Shown in pieces: positions 13,322-26,349 of a stretch of 64,000 nt of DNA (positions are counted from its first letter, which is position 1; each line of letters begins with the position of its first letter). Under the pieces are notes generated by a model that did not search any database, was not told the DNA's origin, and saw only the letters and a program-made list of their open reading frames with translations. This DNA is from Emydura subglobosa (lineage: Eukaryota > Chordata > Testudines > Chelidae), in assembly GCA_007922225.1 (NCBI GenBank), contig ML679959.1, positions 26,650,216 to 26,714,215 on the forward strand, in the 5' to 3' direction. Position numbers and translations under genes: made by a program.

Positions 13322-13425
13322 AATGTCTACACTGCAATTAAACAGCCCTTTAGCCCAAGACCTGCGAGCCTGAATCACCTGACACGGGCAGCTGCGGGTA
13401 TCTGATGGCAGTGTAGACATACTCA
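13322..13425. mobile_element. hAT-like MITE ('TGTCTACACTGC' family), partial
   Basis: Starts TGTCTACACTGCAATTA and ends with the inverse GCAGTGTAGACATA. The internal sequence matches the longer copy at 23.07-23.34 kb (stretches with 'AGCC' and 'CGAGCC'-type words). No clear target duplication was found. Confidence 0.6.
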
Positions 13426-14589
13426 CAGCATGTGGGTATGGGTGGAGGGGAGGATATGAAGACAAGGATAAGGAATAAAAAAAGTCATATAGTGGATAGA
13501 CGAGTTCTCATTTTAGCAACAGTATTTACAAGACTACAGGAGAACTAAAACAATTACTTCCACTAGTAAGATACGCTCTGATATGAAGGAACTGCTACAA
13601 GTTATTGTTGGAGGGTGAGCAATTTGTTAAATAGCAGCTAAATATTACACTGTGCATGGTGCAGACGAGTCAGATGCATAGACATTCCAGTTGCTAGCAT
13701 CAGCCTGAAGTAGAATAAACTTGTTAGAAAAAGAATCCTTTTGCTGTCATTGCACATTTTCTTTTAGCTACATTTCCAAGTGAGAAAGCTTTGCAATTCT
13801 CAACTGCTAGTACATATAGGTATCTGCATAAACAAAAGTGATTTATAAAGGTTTATAATGCAGTTAATCACTCACCAGCAAAACTCAAGCCCTTTTTTGG
13901 ATGAAAGCTACCCTCTTTGTTTAACAAAAAAAAAAAAATCTTTTAAAAATTCCATTTAACCCTTAAGTTCTGAAACCTACACCAGTAACAAAAAATTATC
14001 AGAGTTTAGGCTGCAACTCTCCTAATGCTTACAGGATATGGTCCATGTAACGCTAAATCAACAATCTGGAAACCCCTATTGGTCTCAGGTACAAAATGGA
14101 ATATTAAGTTACGCAATTCCCAGTTTGCTTGACGTTTTTCTGTGTCACTTGAAACTCAGATTTGGTAGTTTAATTCTCTTTTTAAGTTACAAGACAAACA
14201 AGATAAAACCTTAAAACTGAGTTACAATACCCACTGGACCTTCAGAACTGTTCCTTCAGAACTGTCATGCTCAATCATACTGTTATTTATTTCTTCCATT
14301 TTTAAAAATACAACTGCAGATGCTTATCCACTGCTCTGGCAGCATATCCCTTAAGTAAAAAATTACAACATCAACAAAGACAAAAGGACTCCTCATAAAA
14401 ACATCCACCTCCACCCACAGCCTCCTTAACAACCTTAAAGAGGGGGAAATTATGAGCTTTGCAGAATGTTCAGCAGTTAACAGATCTGGGATCTTGCAGC
14501 CCACGTTGGAGGGGAAGGGGAACAGGTTCTAAACTCAAGAAACACGCTCTACCCCGAACAATAGAGAATGTCCTCCCAGCATCTTCAGC

Positions 14590-14835
14590 ACCTCTGCTGA
14601 TCTCACCTGTGGTGGTGTACTATGAGGAAAGAGGGATCTTAGGCAAGCAGGGCATGCCATTTTGGGTTTTATAGGTTAAAACCCAATATCCTGAATTCTA
14701 TTTAGAAGCTTATTGGAAGCTAGTGAAGTTCACAGACCACAAGTCTAGTGTGCTCCCAATATGAACTCCACTTAAGTGGGCTACAGAATTCTGCATTAGC
14801 TTCAACTTCCAAATGGTCCCAAAATAAATAATTCC
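14590..14835 (-). repeat. LINE reverse-transcriptase-end remnant
   Basis: On the minus strand the frame around 14710-14820 reads KLKLMQNSVAHL, which resembles the KLQLVQNAAARL motif near the end of L2/L3-type reverse transcriptases. The rest is decayed, so this is a tentative family call. Confidence 0.4.
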
Positions 14836-15767
14836 ATACAAAAATACACAAAACAAATCTTTAACATGAAACCGCACAACATTCTGCCCCCCCATCATCA
14901 TCTCATGAGAGTCCTTCCCAGATATTTAAAAATAAAAAGAACAGCGTCCCTTTAAATGGAAAGTTCTTTATCCTATAAGGAATCCTGTTTACATACACTT
15001 GCTTCTAAAAAGAGGATACTTTTATTTTACAAGAGCGAGGTTCAGTTCTCATAAAGTCACTAAACAGTGCATAACAAATTAATTTTATTTTGCAAAATAC
15101 ATGGGTATAATATTCTCCAGTAAATATCCAACAGCAAGTTTTTCTCCCCAAATAAAAGTTATTAATTCTGCACCAAACCATTTCATTTCACGGTTCAAGT
15201 ATCTCAGTATTTTCTCCCAACTTTACCATGGAACCTCCTTTTCTGAAGAGTCCATTTTTAAATTATCAAATACAAAAAAAATTCTGCTAGCTAATTTCAT
15301 GCATTATAATCCATTGCCTCACATTTTGTTTTGTCACTGTAATGAAATTTCACATTTATAATCTTACATAAGTTCTTTCACAAATACTAAACACTAGCTG
15401 GAATTTAAAAAAAAAAGAAAAAAGGGAGCATACCAGACATAACCATGACAGTGTTTCTTCCCATCCCATTATACAAGCTAGGATTTAGCAATTCTAAAAG
15501 ATTTATGAGACGTGGAATGACCTCAACTCAAGAGAATATTTTAGGTTATAAAATATAAAGGAGAGTGTTACTCCACGAAGAAACAGTTTCAGGTCTCAAA
15601 GGGATAAAAACAGGTACAGACCACTGAGCCCCCTAGCTTGGGTTTAAACTCACATCAGTCCACTTATGCAGCCTTGACAGTCCAGCCTACAATCAGGAGT
15701 TGAAGACACGGAGTAGAATTTTCAAAAAATGAATAAGTGATTTAGGAGTGTTAGTCCCATTTTCAAA

Positions 15768-15983
15768 GGTCTTGTCTACACACAAATTTCCCCCAGTGTG
15801 GATTCAGTTATACCAAAATCAAATTGCTTATACCAGTATAGTTTATTCTTGGAATAAGCTATACTAGCATAAGCACTTTTATATCTCTGCACCTGCATCC
15901 ACACTAGGGCTTATCCCGATATAACCATTTTGATTTAAAAAAAAGTTTTACTGATAGAACTTCCAAATGTAGATTAGACCTTA
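15768..15983. mobile_element. hAT-like MITE with 'GTCTACAC' ends
   Basis: Begins GGTCTTGTCTACACACA and ends near TGTAGATTAGACCTT, an imperfect inverse. The interior has the repeated 'TATACCAGTATA' and 'TATACTAGCATA' words found in other copies in this window (for example 63010-63242). Confidence 0.6.
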
Positions 15984-16129
15984 GACACTCATGAGAACAG
16001 CTGTGTAAATGATAGATTTTAGTTTGCTGGCATTCCTCCCCGCCCCAAAAGGAAAAAAAAAAAAAAAAACAGGGAAAAGAATTAGTTGTGGGTTCACCTA
16101 AAGCAGATCTTTTTCAAACATTTCTGGTG

Positions 16130-16445
16130 AATCAAAAAGTCAAAAATATATATTTGTTCTGAGTTGAATTAAATGCTTAATTTGATCTGAGATATTTTGT
16201 TTTGATCTCTTTTTCCTTTATTTTTTTTAAGTGATAACATGAGAGGATTTAGAATTGAGAAGTCATCTAGAAATGAAAAGTCAAAAGGTTTCATTTTGAA
16301 AATGTCAATATGAAACTTATTTAAAGTGGTTTTCAAATAAAACAATTCACCAAAAACTACACAAATTCAGGAAATGTTTCAGTTGACCTGAATCTGCATA
16401 TTTCACCAAAAATATTTCAGTCGAAAAATGTCACCCATCTCTACT
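16130..16445. repeat. Probable degraded interspersed repeat
   Basis: The stretch has repeated variants of 'GAAAATGTCAATATGAAAC' and 'CAGTCGAAAAATGTCACCCATC', and ends with a 'CTCTACTT' tail that resembles a common reptile MITE. Its boundaries and class are not clear. Confidence 0.35.
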
Positions 16446-18126
16446 TAGAAGAGTAAATCCCATTGGCTTTTAGTGAGAGTCAGGCTCCTAAATCACTTAG
16501 CATTTTTGAAAATGTTACCCATTGTATTAAAAATCCAATTTTTGGAATAAGTTTCCTTGTATTACTAACATGGACTCAGATTATTAAAGCTGATATATTT
16601 TTTAAGTACTAGATCATTTTAATGATGAATGCTATTTACTTTCTGCAAGACACTCTGCTTTGGTTATTGAAAATAGATTAGTCAGTTACACTAGTTTCTA
16701 ATCATTTTCAGTTTCTGGTTCTCCTGTACTAATATAAGGCAAGGGCTACAAACGCGCAAGGAATTTTTAAATCCGAACAGTTTTAATATCTTTTTTCCCC
16801 TATGTCATGAAGGCATGTCTGTTGCTATTAAGCTTTTGTTTGTTTTTAAGAAAAAAAGGTCTCTTTTAAAGGGAATCATGAAGACAAACAAAGATAAAAT
16901 AGGTTGAAAGGTGGGAGGGTAAATAAAACCCTTTTAACCTTTTCTGTGCACGATTTAACAATTGGGAAAATTAGTTTCTCCAAATGTTTTCCCTTCCTGA
17001 TTAACGTATCAAGAACATAATAGGTATAGATTATGATAGAATGTCATTTAGGTCTGCATTCAATTAGTCAGAAAAGTTACCATCTGCCTTTTGCAGAAAG
17101 ACAGGCTACATGCGCCCCAGAAAAAAAGATTTTCCAAATCCTGAGGAGCAAGTCAGGTGTTTGGGTTGTTTTTTTTTTTTTTTTAAACCAGTCCTAAGTT
17201 GTCAAGATGTTGAGGCTACTTATAAAAAATACCAAACAAACAAGAAATCATTCATTAATATGCCCCTACTAGGATGAGTTCAGTGTAAGCTACATGAATT
17301 CCACTATCTAAAAAGACCTTGAAAATATTTCAGACTTTATTCATGCCTCCAAGCTGCTTTACAATAATATTTTACTTTGACAGAGCCTCCCTTAAGGATT
17401 CATGCATTTTAAAAATGAAGCTGTAAAATCCAAAACGTTCAAGCCCATGCCATTTTTGGCCTTATTAGCTACAGATGCTCATTACACTGAAACAAAGATT
17501 TCCCAGTATATTGTTTATTTTTAGAATGTAACACAGTAACATGAAATCCTTGGGAAAAAAAATAAGATTTAAGTAATAAATGCCCCATCGTTGTGAGGCT
17601 GTAAATTGCAGATGAAAAAGCCATATCAAGTTACATAGCTTCTCTCTTCCTTTCAGCCCAGCCACTGCAGGATTGGGCCCTACACAATATTCTCTGGTGC
17701 TTTGTCCAATCTGTTTTTGTATGTTCCAAACAGTGAGGCTGATACTGCTACATTCCTACAGATGCCATGCAAACATACAACTGTCATCCAAATATATAAG
17801 AACAGTTACACCCACGATAACGCACAGCTTCCCTGAGACCTGACATCTTGCTCTCTAGTCTGATCAGAGTCTCTCTCCCCCATCTGATTTCAGGGAAAAT
17901 GGACTTGTTGAGCAAAGACCGGCCTCTCTTGCTACAGAAATGAAGACAAAGGCATTATTTCAATTGAATAATGAATTTCAATTTCAAATGAAGACAAAGG
18001 CATTATTTTAAAGTGGAGCAAGTCCTCTCTCAGCTTTGGCTACTAATGTCTTCCCTTCCCCCCCCGTCTGAATTTATGTTGGAACCTATTACGAAAGTCA
18101 AATTCACTACAGGTGGGAAAAAAGGG

Positions 18127-18375
18127 ATTCATAGATTTTAAAGGATAGAACGGACCACTGTAATCATTGAGTATGACCTCCTGTATAACAGGTCATAAAT
18201 TTCACCCTGTAATTCCTGTGTCAAGTCTAATAACTTTTGTTGAACTAGAGCATCTCTTTCTAAGAGACACCTAATCTTGATTTAAAGTTTTCAAGTGATA
18301 GAGAATGTACCACCTCCTTCAATAGGTTGTTCCCCTTAATTACCCTTGCTGTTAAACGTTTCCTGGATCACAAAC
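18127..18375 (-). mobile_element. CR1 LINE 3' fragment
   Basis: The plus strand reads as the reverse complement of CR1: a 'CATAGATTTTAAAGGATAGAACGG' type start, then 'CACCTCCTTCAATAGGTTGTTCC' and 'GTTAAACGTTTCCTG'. This matches the 3' region of sauropsid CR1 in minus orientation. It is truncated and non-coding. Confidence 0.75.
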
Positions 18376-20356
18376 AGGTTATGCTTTTAAAAAAAAACAA
18401 AAAACAAAATCTGTTAATTATTTTGAGTTAGAGTTCTCAGTGCTGATACTTTCAAAAAATTTAATGCCAGCTATACATTTTATTCTATTTCACTGTGGCA
18501 GTTACAGTGCCTCCACTACAAAAGCCAAATACACACCCAACCCCCCCATCCATACGGAACTCACAGGGAGTAACCAATGTCAGAATTAGCTCCATGAAGA
18601 ATTATTTTCAGGGATCTCTTATACACATCCTATTGTATACACCCAGTTTTTCCTAGGTATAAAACGTATAAAGGAAGTATCCATTTGACCAAGGGTTGTG
18701 ATCTTAAGGAAAGTTAATTTATTAAACCAACGACCTTTCAAGCACTGAAAAAACAACTAATTAGGAATACATGACACATGAACTAATCTGAGAACCACAA
18801 TATTCTGCTGCATACTGGTTATATGATAAAACTTCCCTTTGTTCAGTAATCTTTTTGGCATCATGCAAATGTTTAACTGTGACATCATTTCAGACCGGAT
18901 AGCTAACACAATATCATGTACTCAAAAAAGAAAAGTCAAGCTGTTTTTATCTTTGTTAAGAATACGCTGTAGGACTTGTTTATAGATGTACTTGTAGTCT
19001 AAGGGGAAAATATGTTTAATAGCTTGACTGGAGTCCTGTGACGGGACTATTAACAATAATTGTCCTACGCTAGTAGCATTAAATGCCTAGGGAAAACAAA
19101 TCATTAGGCAAATCCATTTTCCTATTTTGAGATCACTGTCACATTTTTCATGTCAGATGTGTAGAGAGTTCTACATGCCCTTTTCCTGTGAAAGCCTTGA
19201 TCATACTCCAGCACTTAAGATGAAACATGTCTTATCCAGCTTGGGGCTTGACCCATGTACTCAGAGACTAGGTCTAATAAAAAGTTAAGGCTTTTTCAAG
19301 TCAAACAGGGGACAGCTCCCATTAAGAATTAACTTGCAAAAGAGCAACAACTCCCAGCTGCATGTGAAACATCAGAGAACCCAACAGTTCATTGAACCTT
19401 GCTAGTAGTTGGTACCCACTTCTCTAGTGGCTCTCCAAAGCAAGCACATCCAATTAGCCTCTAGCAACCCACTGATGTTACTTTAGGTCTGAATTTATGC
19501 AGATTTAGGAAACAGCCCACCTGCTCTTTGCACATCTACAAGTGGAAGATCCTGCAAGGACCACAGAACAGAGTTAGCAGAAAGTTGACGATATTTTCAA
19601 AGGGGAAAGGCAATTAAACTGCGGGGGAAGAGCGGGAGGGGGAAAGGCGGCTGACTTTATACCATTTTTTAAAAACTGCTAAATAAGGGGCTCAGCATTA
19701 GAGTGGGCCAGTAGATAAGCTTTATGCCTCCAAAAGGCAGTGAGAGATCAGCCCATCCTTTGCTAACAATCAGAAGATGAGACTGATGCTGCCATTCTAA
19801 CCGACGTCAGCATCTGGAATGGCAGAGGTGCTGCAGCTCAGGAAACAGGGCTAAGAAGTGTGTAAAAAGCACTACCTAAAAGGCATCTTAACGTTGTCCA
19901 AAGCACTATCACTGTTTCCTCCTTCCCACAACAAGCCCAAAGGCACGCTGCAGTAACCAGCTCCTGAACCGGCTACCTCAGCATAAAGGGCAAGCTGAGT
20001 TTTAGCAGTTTAGAGACTGATCTCCCCCTCATGCTGCACTCCAGCTTGCTCACCTCCACTGAGTACAAAATAGGTGTAACCCATAAACACGCAAAGGCTT
20101 GGATTCCTGATTTTCCGAGGGGCTGGGCACCTACAATTCTGGAGTTGATAAAGCAAGCTAACTCAGGTCATTGCTTTCTAAGACAGCAGAAGCCACAGTT
20201 TATAAATAAATGTTATTTAATACCATGTGAGAATATCTTGGTCTTTAATCCTCCAGTGTGTAAGAGCGGAGGCAGGACAGGATTTCTAGTAGTTTCAGGG
20301 TACATGCATGGGTATCTTGATTCTGTTCAATTCTTCATCTCTAGCTGGCGGGTTTT

Positions 20357-20978
20357 CACAGATCCCAGTGGCAGAAGAGACCACTGTGATCATCTAGTCT
20401 ATCATCCTGTTTAACACAGGCCTTAGGACATTCCCCAAAATAATTCCTAAAGCATAACTTAGAAAAATATCCAATATTGATTTAAAAATGGTCAGTGATG
20501 GAGAATCCACCACAACCCTTGGTAAATGATTCCAATTTTAATTATCCTCATTGTCAAAATGTACATCCTATTTCCAGTCTGGGTTTGTCTAGTTTCAAGT
20601 CCCAGTCATTGGATTGTGTTTTACCTGTCTCTGCTAGACTGAAGAGCCCGTGACTGAATATTTGTTCCTCACGTAGGTACTTACAGACTGTGATCAAGTC
20701 ACCCCTTAACCTTCTCTTTGTTAAGCTAAACAGATTGAGCTCCTGGAATCTCACTATAAGTCATGTTTTCTAACCCTTTAATAATCATTCTTGTGGCTCT
20801 TCTCTGAACCCCCTCCAATTTATCAACTTCCTTCTTGAATGGTGGGAACGGGACCAGAACGGGACACAGTATTCCAGCAGCAGTTTCACCAGTGCCAAAT
20901 ACAGAGGTAAAATAACCTCTGCTCCTACTCAAGATTCCCCTGCTAAGCATCCAAGGACTACATCCAATTCTTGGTAGA
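20357..20978 (-). mobile_element. CR1 LINE fragment reaching reverse-transcriptase C-terminus
   Basis: About 620 bp in minus orientation. The minus-strand frame at 20726-20989 contains KKEVDKLEGVQRRATRMIIKG, the C-terminal motif of CR1 ORF2, and is followed by the CR1 3' region. It is 5'-truncated, as expected for a dead CR1 copy. Confidence 0.85.
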
Positions 20979-22019
20979 ACAGGAGCCAAGCCAGGCCAGG
21001 CCCTGCCTGGTGGCCTAGTATTTAGGGCTCCCCACTATCATATTGGTTCAGAGTCAAGGTAAATGCTGCACCCGGGAAAGGACGTGGAACAGATTAAGGA
21101 CAGGAATGAAGGTAAGAACAGGTTCAAGATTTCCAGCTCACCTGACTAGATTTTAGCATGCACAAGATCTGTAGCTTAGTTTAAAGCAATGCCATGTGCC
21201 ATGCAGTTGGTCCTATTCTTACCGCTCACTGGGGGGAGGGGAAAGGGGAGCATGTGCTGTGGCATGTCAAATTTAGGGATGGACGCAACAACAGAAAATA
21301 AAAAGATACCTGCAGAAACAGGCCAATATCTAGTGCCCCACAGAGATGTCAGGATACAGTAAATGGTTTAGATCAGAGCCCTGAAAGCCTCCCAGTGCGG
21401 CAGGAAGTTATCCATTACCAATTATGTTTTGTGTTGGTGGAGAAGGGAAAACAACACTGAGATCAGGAAGCAAAAATGTTCTGCCAGAACCTGTTTGGAT
21501 GAAAGTTCCCTTCAAGAATGGAAGGAGCGTGTGGAATTTTTCTTTTGTATACAGAAAGAGGTCAATTAAACAGTACCAGTTGGTTCCCTGTGTGGTAAAG
21601 AATGGGTTGTGCCCATGTGCATGGTAGAACCGCTCTTGGGAGACACCTGCTGCCCATGCAAGGAATTCAGAATACTTATAAACTGATTGAGTTCACTACG
21701 ACAACCAACAAGCACTGAAGTCTTGGATCACACACACAAGAACTAAAATGAGTATTTTTCAGACTAGGAATAGGTCTATTTTGTAACCTGTGACCAAGAG
21801 TTTCATGTGACTAGTGATTTGTGGTAACCCCGTTTTTGGACACCCAGCTTTAGGCACTTTTGAGAGGCCTGAACTTCAGAAGGTGTGGATTAATTCTTCT
21901 TTGATTTACTGGCATTCTGTAAATAAAGAGCTTAAAAGGTAAACTCCTCAAATTAAAATGACCACGCAATTAGATCTGACAACATACTGCATGTCAATTC
22001 ACGCCTTTCTTATCTATTC

Positions 22020-22625
22020 AAAATGTCTCTGCTAAAGTCTTCTTGGCTCGTTGCTCTGATTACATCACCTCTTCTTTTTAAATCCCTCCTTTGGCTCTCC
22101 CAAATCCACTACATCAACACAAATGTCTGGTCTTCTGTGACAAAGTTCTACATATTTTTGCCTCACCCTACCTGTGTGCCCTATTATTGGAAGGTCTATT
22201 CCAGCCTTCGCTCCATCAGGGACACGAGCCTCTGCTGCCCAATTATCTGATAAGCACTTCTGTTTTCTCCTACATCGTCCCTTATGAGTGGTGAAAGTTC
22301 CTAGTCAAAACCCAAAAAGCTAGCCCCTTACTCTCCTCCAAGTCCCTCCTCAAAACTCACTGTCTCCATAGCGTGTTTGGGGAAACAGCAACCTGACAAA
22401 TGCAAGGCAGGGGAAAGCTGCAATCATTCTCCTGACCGGCTAAGAATTGTGTGTCCCCTATTATATTTGTTATCCTGTCTCCCAGACATCACCGCAACTT
22501 CTTTGTCTCATCCAACTGCTATGCCTTTGTCTTATAAACCGGGCCTGATATTTGTGATACGTTTGAGCAAAATGGGGCGCAATCTAGTTATGGTCTTTAT
22601 ACATACCGCAACAAGCGTTAAATAA
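22020..22625 (+). repeat. L3/L2-like LINE remnant
   Basis: The stretch has words such as 'CTCCAAGTCCCTCCTCAAAACTC' that resemble the 3' half of L3-type LINEs seen again at 45.7 and 48.7 kb. No intact frame remains. Confidence 0.45.
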
Positions 22626-22684
22626 TGATGCATGTATTTTTGTCTTCTCCTTAAAACAGCCCATAACATAATAATACTTTACAT

Positions 22685-22815
22685 CACAATATTTTTCACC
22701 TCCACCTCTCACTGCACTTTACAGAAGCAAATATCATTATCCCACTTCAAAAATGGGACGCACACACCAGAAAGTCAGCAGCAGTGCAGGAAGTAGAATC
22801 CAGATGGCTTTCCAG
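22685..22815. repeat. MIR-like SINE/L2 relic
   Basis: It contains a 'GCACTTTACA..ATCATTATCCCA' type core and a weakly kept 'GTCAGCAGCAG' region resembling MIR/CORE-SINE or L2 tails. Very old and weakly preserved. Confidence 0.35.
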
Positions 22816-23069
22816 TCCGTCTAGCTGTCATTCACACCAAGGCCTGCTCCACTAACTGTCTGAGCAGTAACTCTCTTGCTTCACCATGGACTGTTCAGTG
22901 ATTTTTAAGGGGTCTTTTTACTGAAATACCATGCTTTAAGAAGAAGAAATAGTTGTTGTTCAGAAAGAAGGCATGGCCCTCTCCCCTTAGGGCTGGCTAC
23001 GCTGCCTCTAACAGACTGAGTAACCGAACTAGAATGGGACTGGGGACTGTGCTGTACCCAGGCCTCTGG

Positions 23070-23335
23070 GGGTCTGTTTACACAGCAGAGAGAAACCCGA
23101 GGCTGCCTGGCCCATGCCAGCTGACTTGGGCTCACTAGGCTTGGGTGGTGGGGCAGTTTCACTGCTGATTAGACTTCCAGGCTCAGACTGGAGCCTGAGC
23201 TCCCACCTCCCACGGTCCTAAAGCCCGGGCTCCAGTCCGAGCCCAGATGTCTACCCAGCAATAAAAAAGAGCCGCAGCCCGAGTCAGCTAGTACAAGCCG
23301 GCCATGGGCGTCTAGCTGCTGCATAGACATACCCG
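23070..23335. mobile_element. hAT-like MITE, longer relative of the 13.3-kb copy
   Basis: Starts GTCTGTTTACACAGCAG and ends CTGCATAGACATACCC. The interior is rich in 'GGGCTC' and 'GAGCCC' palindromic words. It matches a familiar turtle-type repeat with TGTCTACAC ends. Confidence 0.6.
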
Positions 23336-23879
23336 GCAGAGCATTAACATTATGTCACCAAGCCAGCCCATGTGCTACTCTATCATTTGAAGTAAGTGCT
23401 TATCCCCCTTATGCACAACCCTCTATTCTTGCCTGCATTTTTTGCCACTCATTTCCCTGGAAATACCTGCAAAGCGCCCTATGAAGACTCCTCAACACTG
23501 CATCTAGGACATCCACCCGGTGATCAGCAGATCTTTTGGTGAAGCCTACAATGACGTAGCAGAGCAGAGGCAGCTAACAGTGATTTAGCTTCTTCTGGTT
23601 TCATATCAACATGTGTGAAACCACAGATAAAGTTCCTTGTGACAGATACTGCGTGTGGTTGCAATATCTTTCAGGACCATATCGTATATTACACTGAAAA
23701 CATGAAAGCCTCAAAAAGCCATTATATGGAGATAGGCCAGACAGTACGAGCTATAGAATATTCACAGCCCTTCGTACCAATACAGATGATGTGTATTTGT
23801 AAGTTCCTAGAATCACAGGGAATTCGAACAAAATCCCAAGGCTGGCTTTGAAGCTTGGCCACCTAGCAGATAGGAGAAA

Positions 23880-24480
23880 GAACTGGTTTACCTGTTTTCA
23901 AGAGGCCAGGAGTCAAAGCAAGACTTCTGGCATAAGATGCTGAATTTCAACAGACTCAGGGTCTTCCTTTTGATTCAGCAAATGGATAGGACTTTTGGTC
24001 CTGGGGGGAGGAAGAACTCTTATTGAAGGGTTGGAAGGCCTTTGGCCTACCAGGACCCAATAGGACTGATCAATAACTACTGGGTTTAGTAAACATGTAA
24101 ATCCCTTTATTGTTTTTAAATGTTTTCCCTGTGATGCTTTTGCCCTAAGAAGAAATGTAATCTGTTTGTGAAGGCTGCTTGGTAACTTGTGGAGGCCCTG
24201 GAAAAAGTAAACCACAGGTGCTGGACCCTAGTCTGATCTGTTGGGGAAAACATAGTGAGATGCAGAGGTACTGCAAGCCTAACCCCCCCGATCTGAATGT
24301 AGAGACACCAGTCTCTGCCGGAGAGAGGTGACGGCTAAGACACTGAAATGTTAAGTGGGCACCCTCGCAGAGGTTAAGGGGAGAGGGAGTCAAAGGTGCG
24401 GATAACCCTGAAACTGTGTTTCTTCTACAGCCAGATGGAAGGCCCATAATTAAATGTTTTGCCTTCCCAGGAGTTGATTC
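23880..24480 (-). repeat. Unclassified interspersed repeat, possibly LTR-derived
   Basis: It has words such as 'CTTTATTGTTTTTAAATG' and 'GTAGAGACACCAGTCTCTGC' that recur in turtle repeat families which I associate with LTR-type elements. No coding domain, primer-binding site or paired LTR was found, so the class is a guess. Confidence 0.3.
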
Positions 24481-24955
24481 TTTGGGGGCTTGGAGTTAAG
24501 CAGAGAGACACGCTCAACTCCTGGGACAGAAACTGTTCTACATTACTGCTTTGCAAAGACATCTGCTGCTCATGGAGATGTCTGCAGCCCACTCTCCTCA
24601 GCTAGAAAGACAGCTGTTCCAATGAGGAAGTGTGGGTAAGTAAACAGGGAATCCCAGAAAGCACAAGAGAGGCTGCCCAGGGGAAAGTGATGGGAATACC
24701 TGCATGCAAAGGCTGACATTGAAAACTTTTATTCATTTATTTAGATACTTTCACAGATGGGACATTAGCTCACATCACATCCTGTATCTATGATGCAACC
24801 ACCAAGCTTAGTAACTGGGCAATCGTCCTCTCTCATTTCTTCATTAATAAGCAGAGCTTGTTTTCACTCATTAACCCCAACACCCTACTCTTGTTAATAC
24901 ACTATTAGTGTGAGCATTAGGTGAAAAAACACAAGGGAAGACAAATGTTTATGGC

Positions 24956-25140
24956 AAAGCACAGGACTGGGAGCCAGCAGATTCAGCTCTTTCATAGACT
25001 TGCTGGATGATCTCGGGCAAGTCACATCACCCTTTTGTGCCTCAGTTTCCTCGACTGTCAAATTAGGTTGACACATACATAACTCTCAGGGATCTAGTCC
25101 AAATTCATTAAGCGTTTTGAGATTGCCAGACAAAAGGCAA
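24956..25140 (+). repeat. MIR-type CORE-SINE
   Basis: The stretch has the typical 'GACTGGGAGCCAGCAG' start, 'GGGCAAGTCACATCACCC' core and 'TGCCTCAGTTTCC' segment of MIR/CORE-SINEs, in plus orientation. The core is conserved enough for a confident call. Confidence 0.8.
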
Positions 25141-25601
25141 CATAGAACAGCAAAGTATTAGTAATAAAATCTTGCTTAGTATAACACATTTCACTCAGAA
25201 TTACCCTATGTGTTGTGCAGACTGCAGACCCATGCTAGACATGGGCACTCAAAGGTGGGATTTAGATGCCTAGAAAGGGATTAGCATACCGACATACAAG
25301 AATGATAAATTCAAGTCTGAAACTTTGCCTCCCATGGTTAACATATGAATGAAAATTTCAGGCCACGTTTCCATCTTCCCAAGTTGATAAATACACACGC
25401 CTACAGCATTATAACGTGCTACCCACAGAATCAGAGTAAGAGTGATCTGACATTAGATAAGACAGCTAAAAAGTATTTGCTCCTACAATTTCAGAACATG
25501 AAAGACTTACTTGAAAGCACATGTCCCATCTTGGCATAACACGCTGCATAACTAAAAGGTGGTTTTAAAATGTGGAGGTTATTTTTAACAAAGGCTTATT
25601 T

Positions 25602-26349
25602 TCAAAATAATATCCTGTCATCTAAGTTAGTTCTAGAGAAGTAACTGTTTCCGGTAATATTTTCAGCCGACACATTTGTTTTGGCAGTGTCATCTCCAGG
25701 TGTCGGTAAGAGACCGTATATCTGACTCTTAATTAACTTATTTTGCAAATGGAATAAGGAATCCAAGTTTGCCAACTTCATCTCACTCTGTTCAGGTAAT
25801 TGGGCCATACATCTAGAGATCTCCTGAAAAGCTCATTAAGTGGTCTGCTGAATATTTATTTAGGAAGTCTAGTGCTACAAATGATTGCGGTTTCTTTAAA
25901 AAATGTTACTTTATCCTATATGCACTGAGCAAAACTGCTGTTCAAGTGTAACTCATCCATTATCTGATACAACCAGATACATTCCCTAAATCACACTCCC
26001 TGTAACTAGACTTCACTTGCTTAATTCCACTTGGCAACTCTCTGTGGAAAATTTCAATAAGAGTTTAATGAAAGACACAGAGAAGTTTTACATGCTAGAG
26101 CTTCTCAGAAACTTACTTTAATCCCCTATTTCCCTCATACGCAATGAGTCAGAGGCTACGTATGTTATATTCAATGGTTCCTGTAAAGCACGTAAGAGTT
26201 GGTACCAGCTCAAAGGGTCACTTTTTATTTTCTCCATACTTGGCATATTAGATTTAGGCCAGCTTCTCCTTAAAACGTGTAAGGAAACTGCAACTTTCAC
26301 TTCAAGTGTATGATTACCCTCCAAACACCCCAAAAGTGGGTCAAAGCCA
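25602..26349 (-). pseudogene. Unidentified two-exon coding-like block (possible pseudogene)
   Basis: I do not recognise this. Block A (26117-26349) has acceptor TTTCCTCTCAG and donor AAA|GTAAGT. Its open frame starts GFDPLLGCLEGNHTLEV, includes SDPLSWYQLLRALQEP and runs to the 3' end. Block B (25602-25823) has acceptor TTTTCAG and reads EISRCMAQLPEQSEM, then LDSLFHLQNKLIKSQ, and stops at 25602-25604. The putative intron is 293 bp. In block A a stop falls 4 bases before the donor. Removing one base of a GGGG run would make the frame pass the donor in phase 0, matching block B. The leucine-rich composition suggests helices. It could be a decayed gene, exons of a nested minus-strand gene, or chance open frames. 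Confidence 0.3.

Noticed and set aside
23880..24480. Possible endogenous retrovirus LTR
   Set aside because: No paired LTR, primer-binding site or coding domain seen; kept only as an unclassified repeat.
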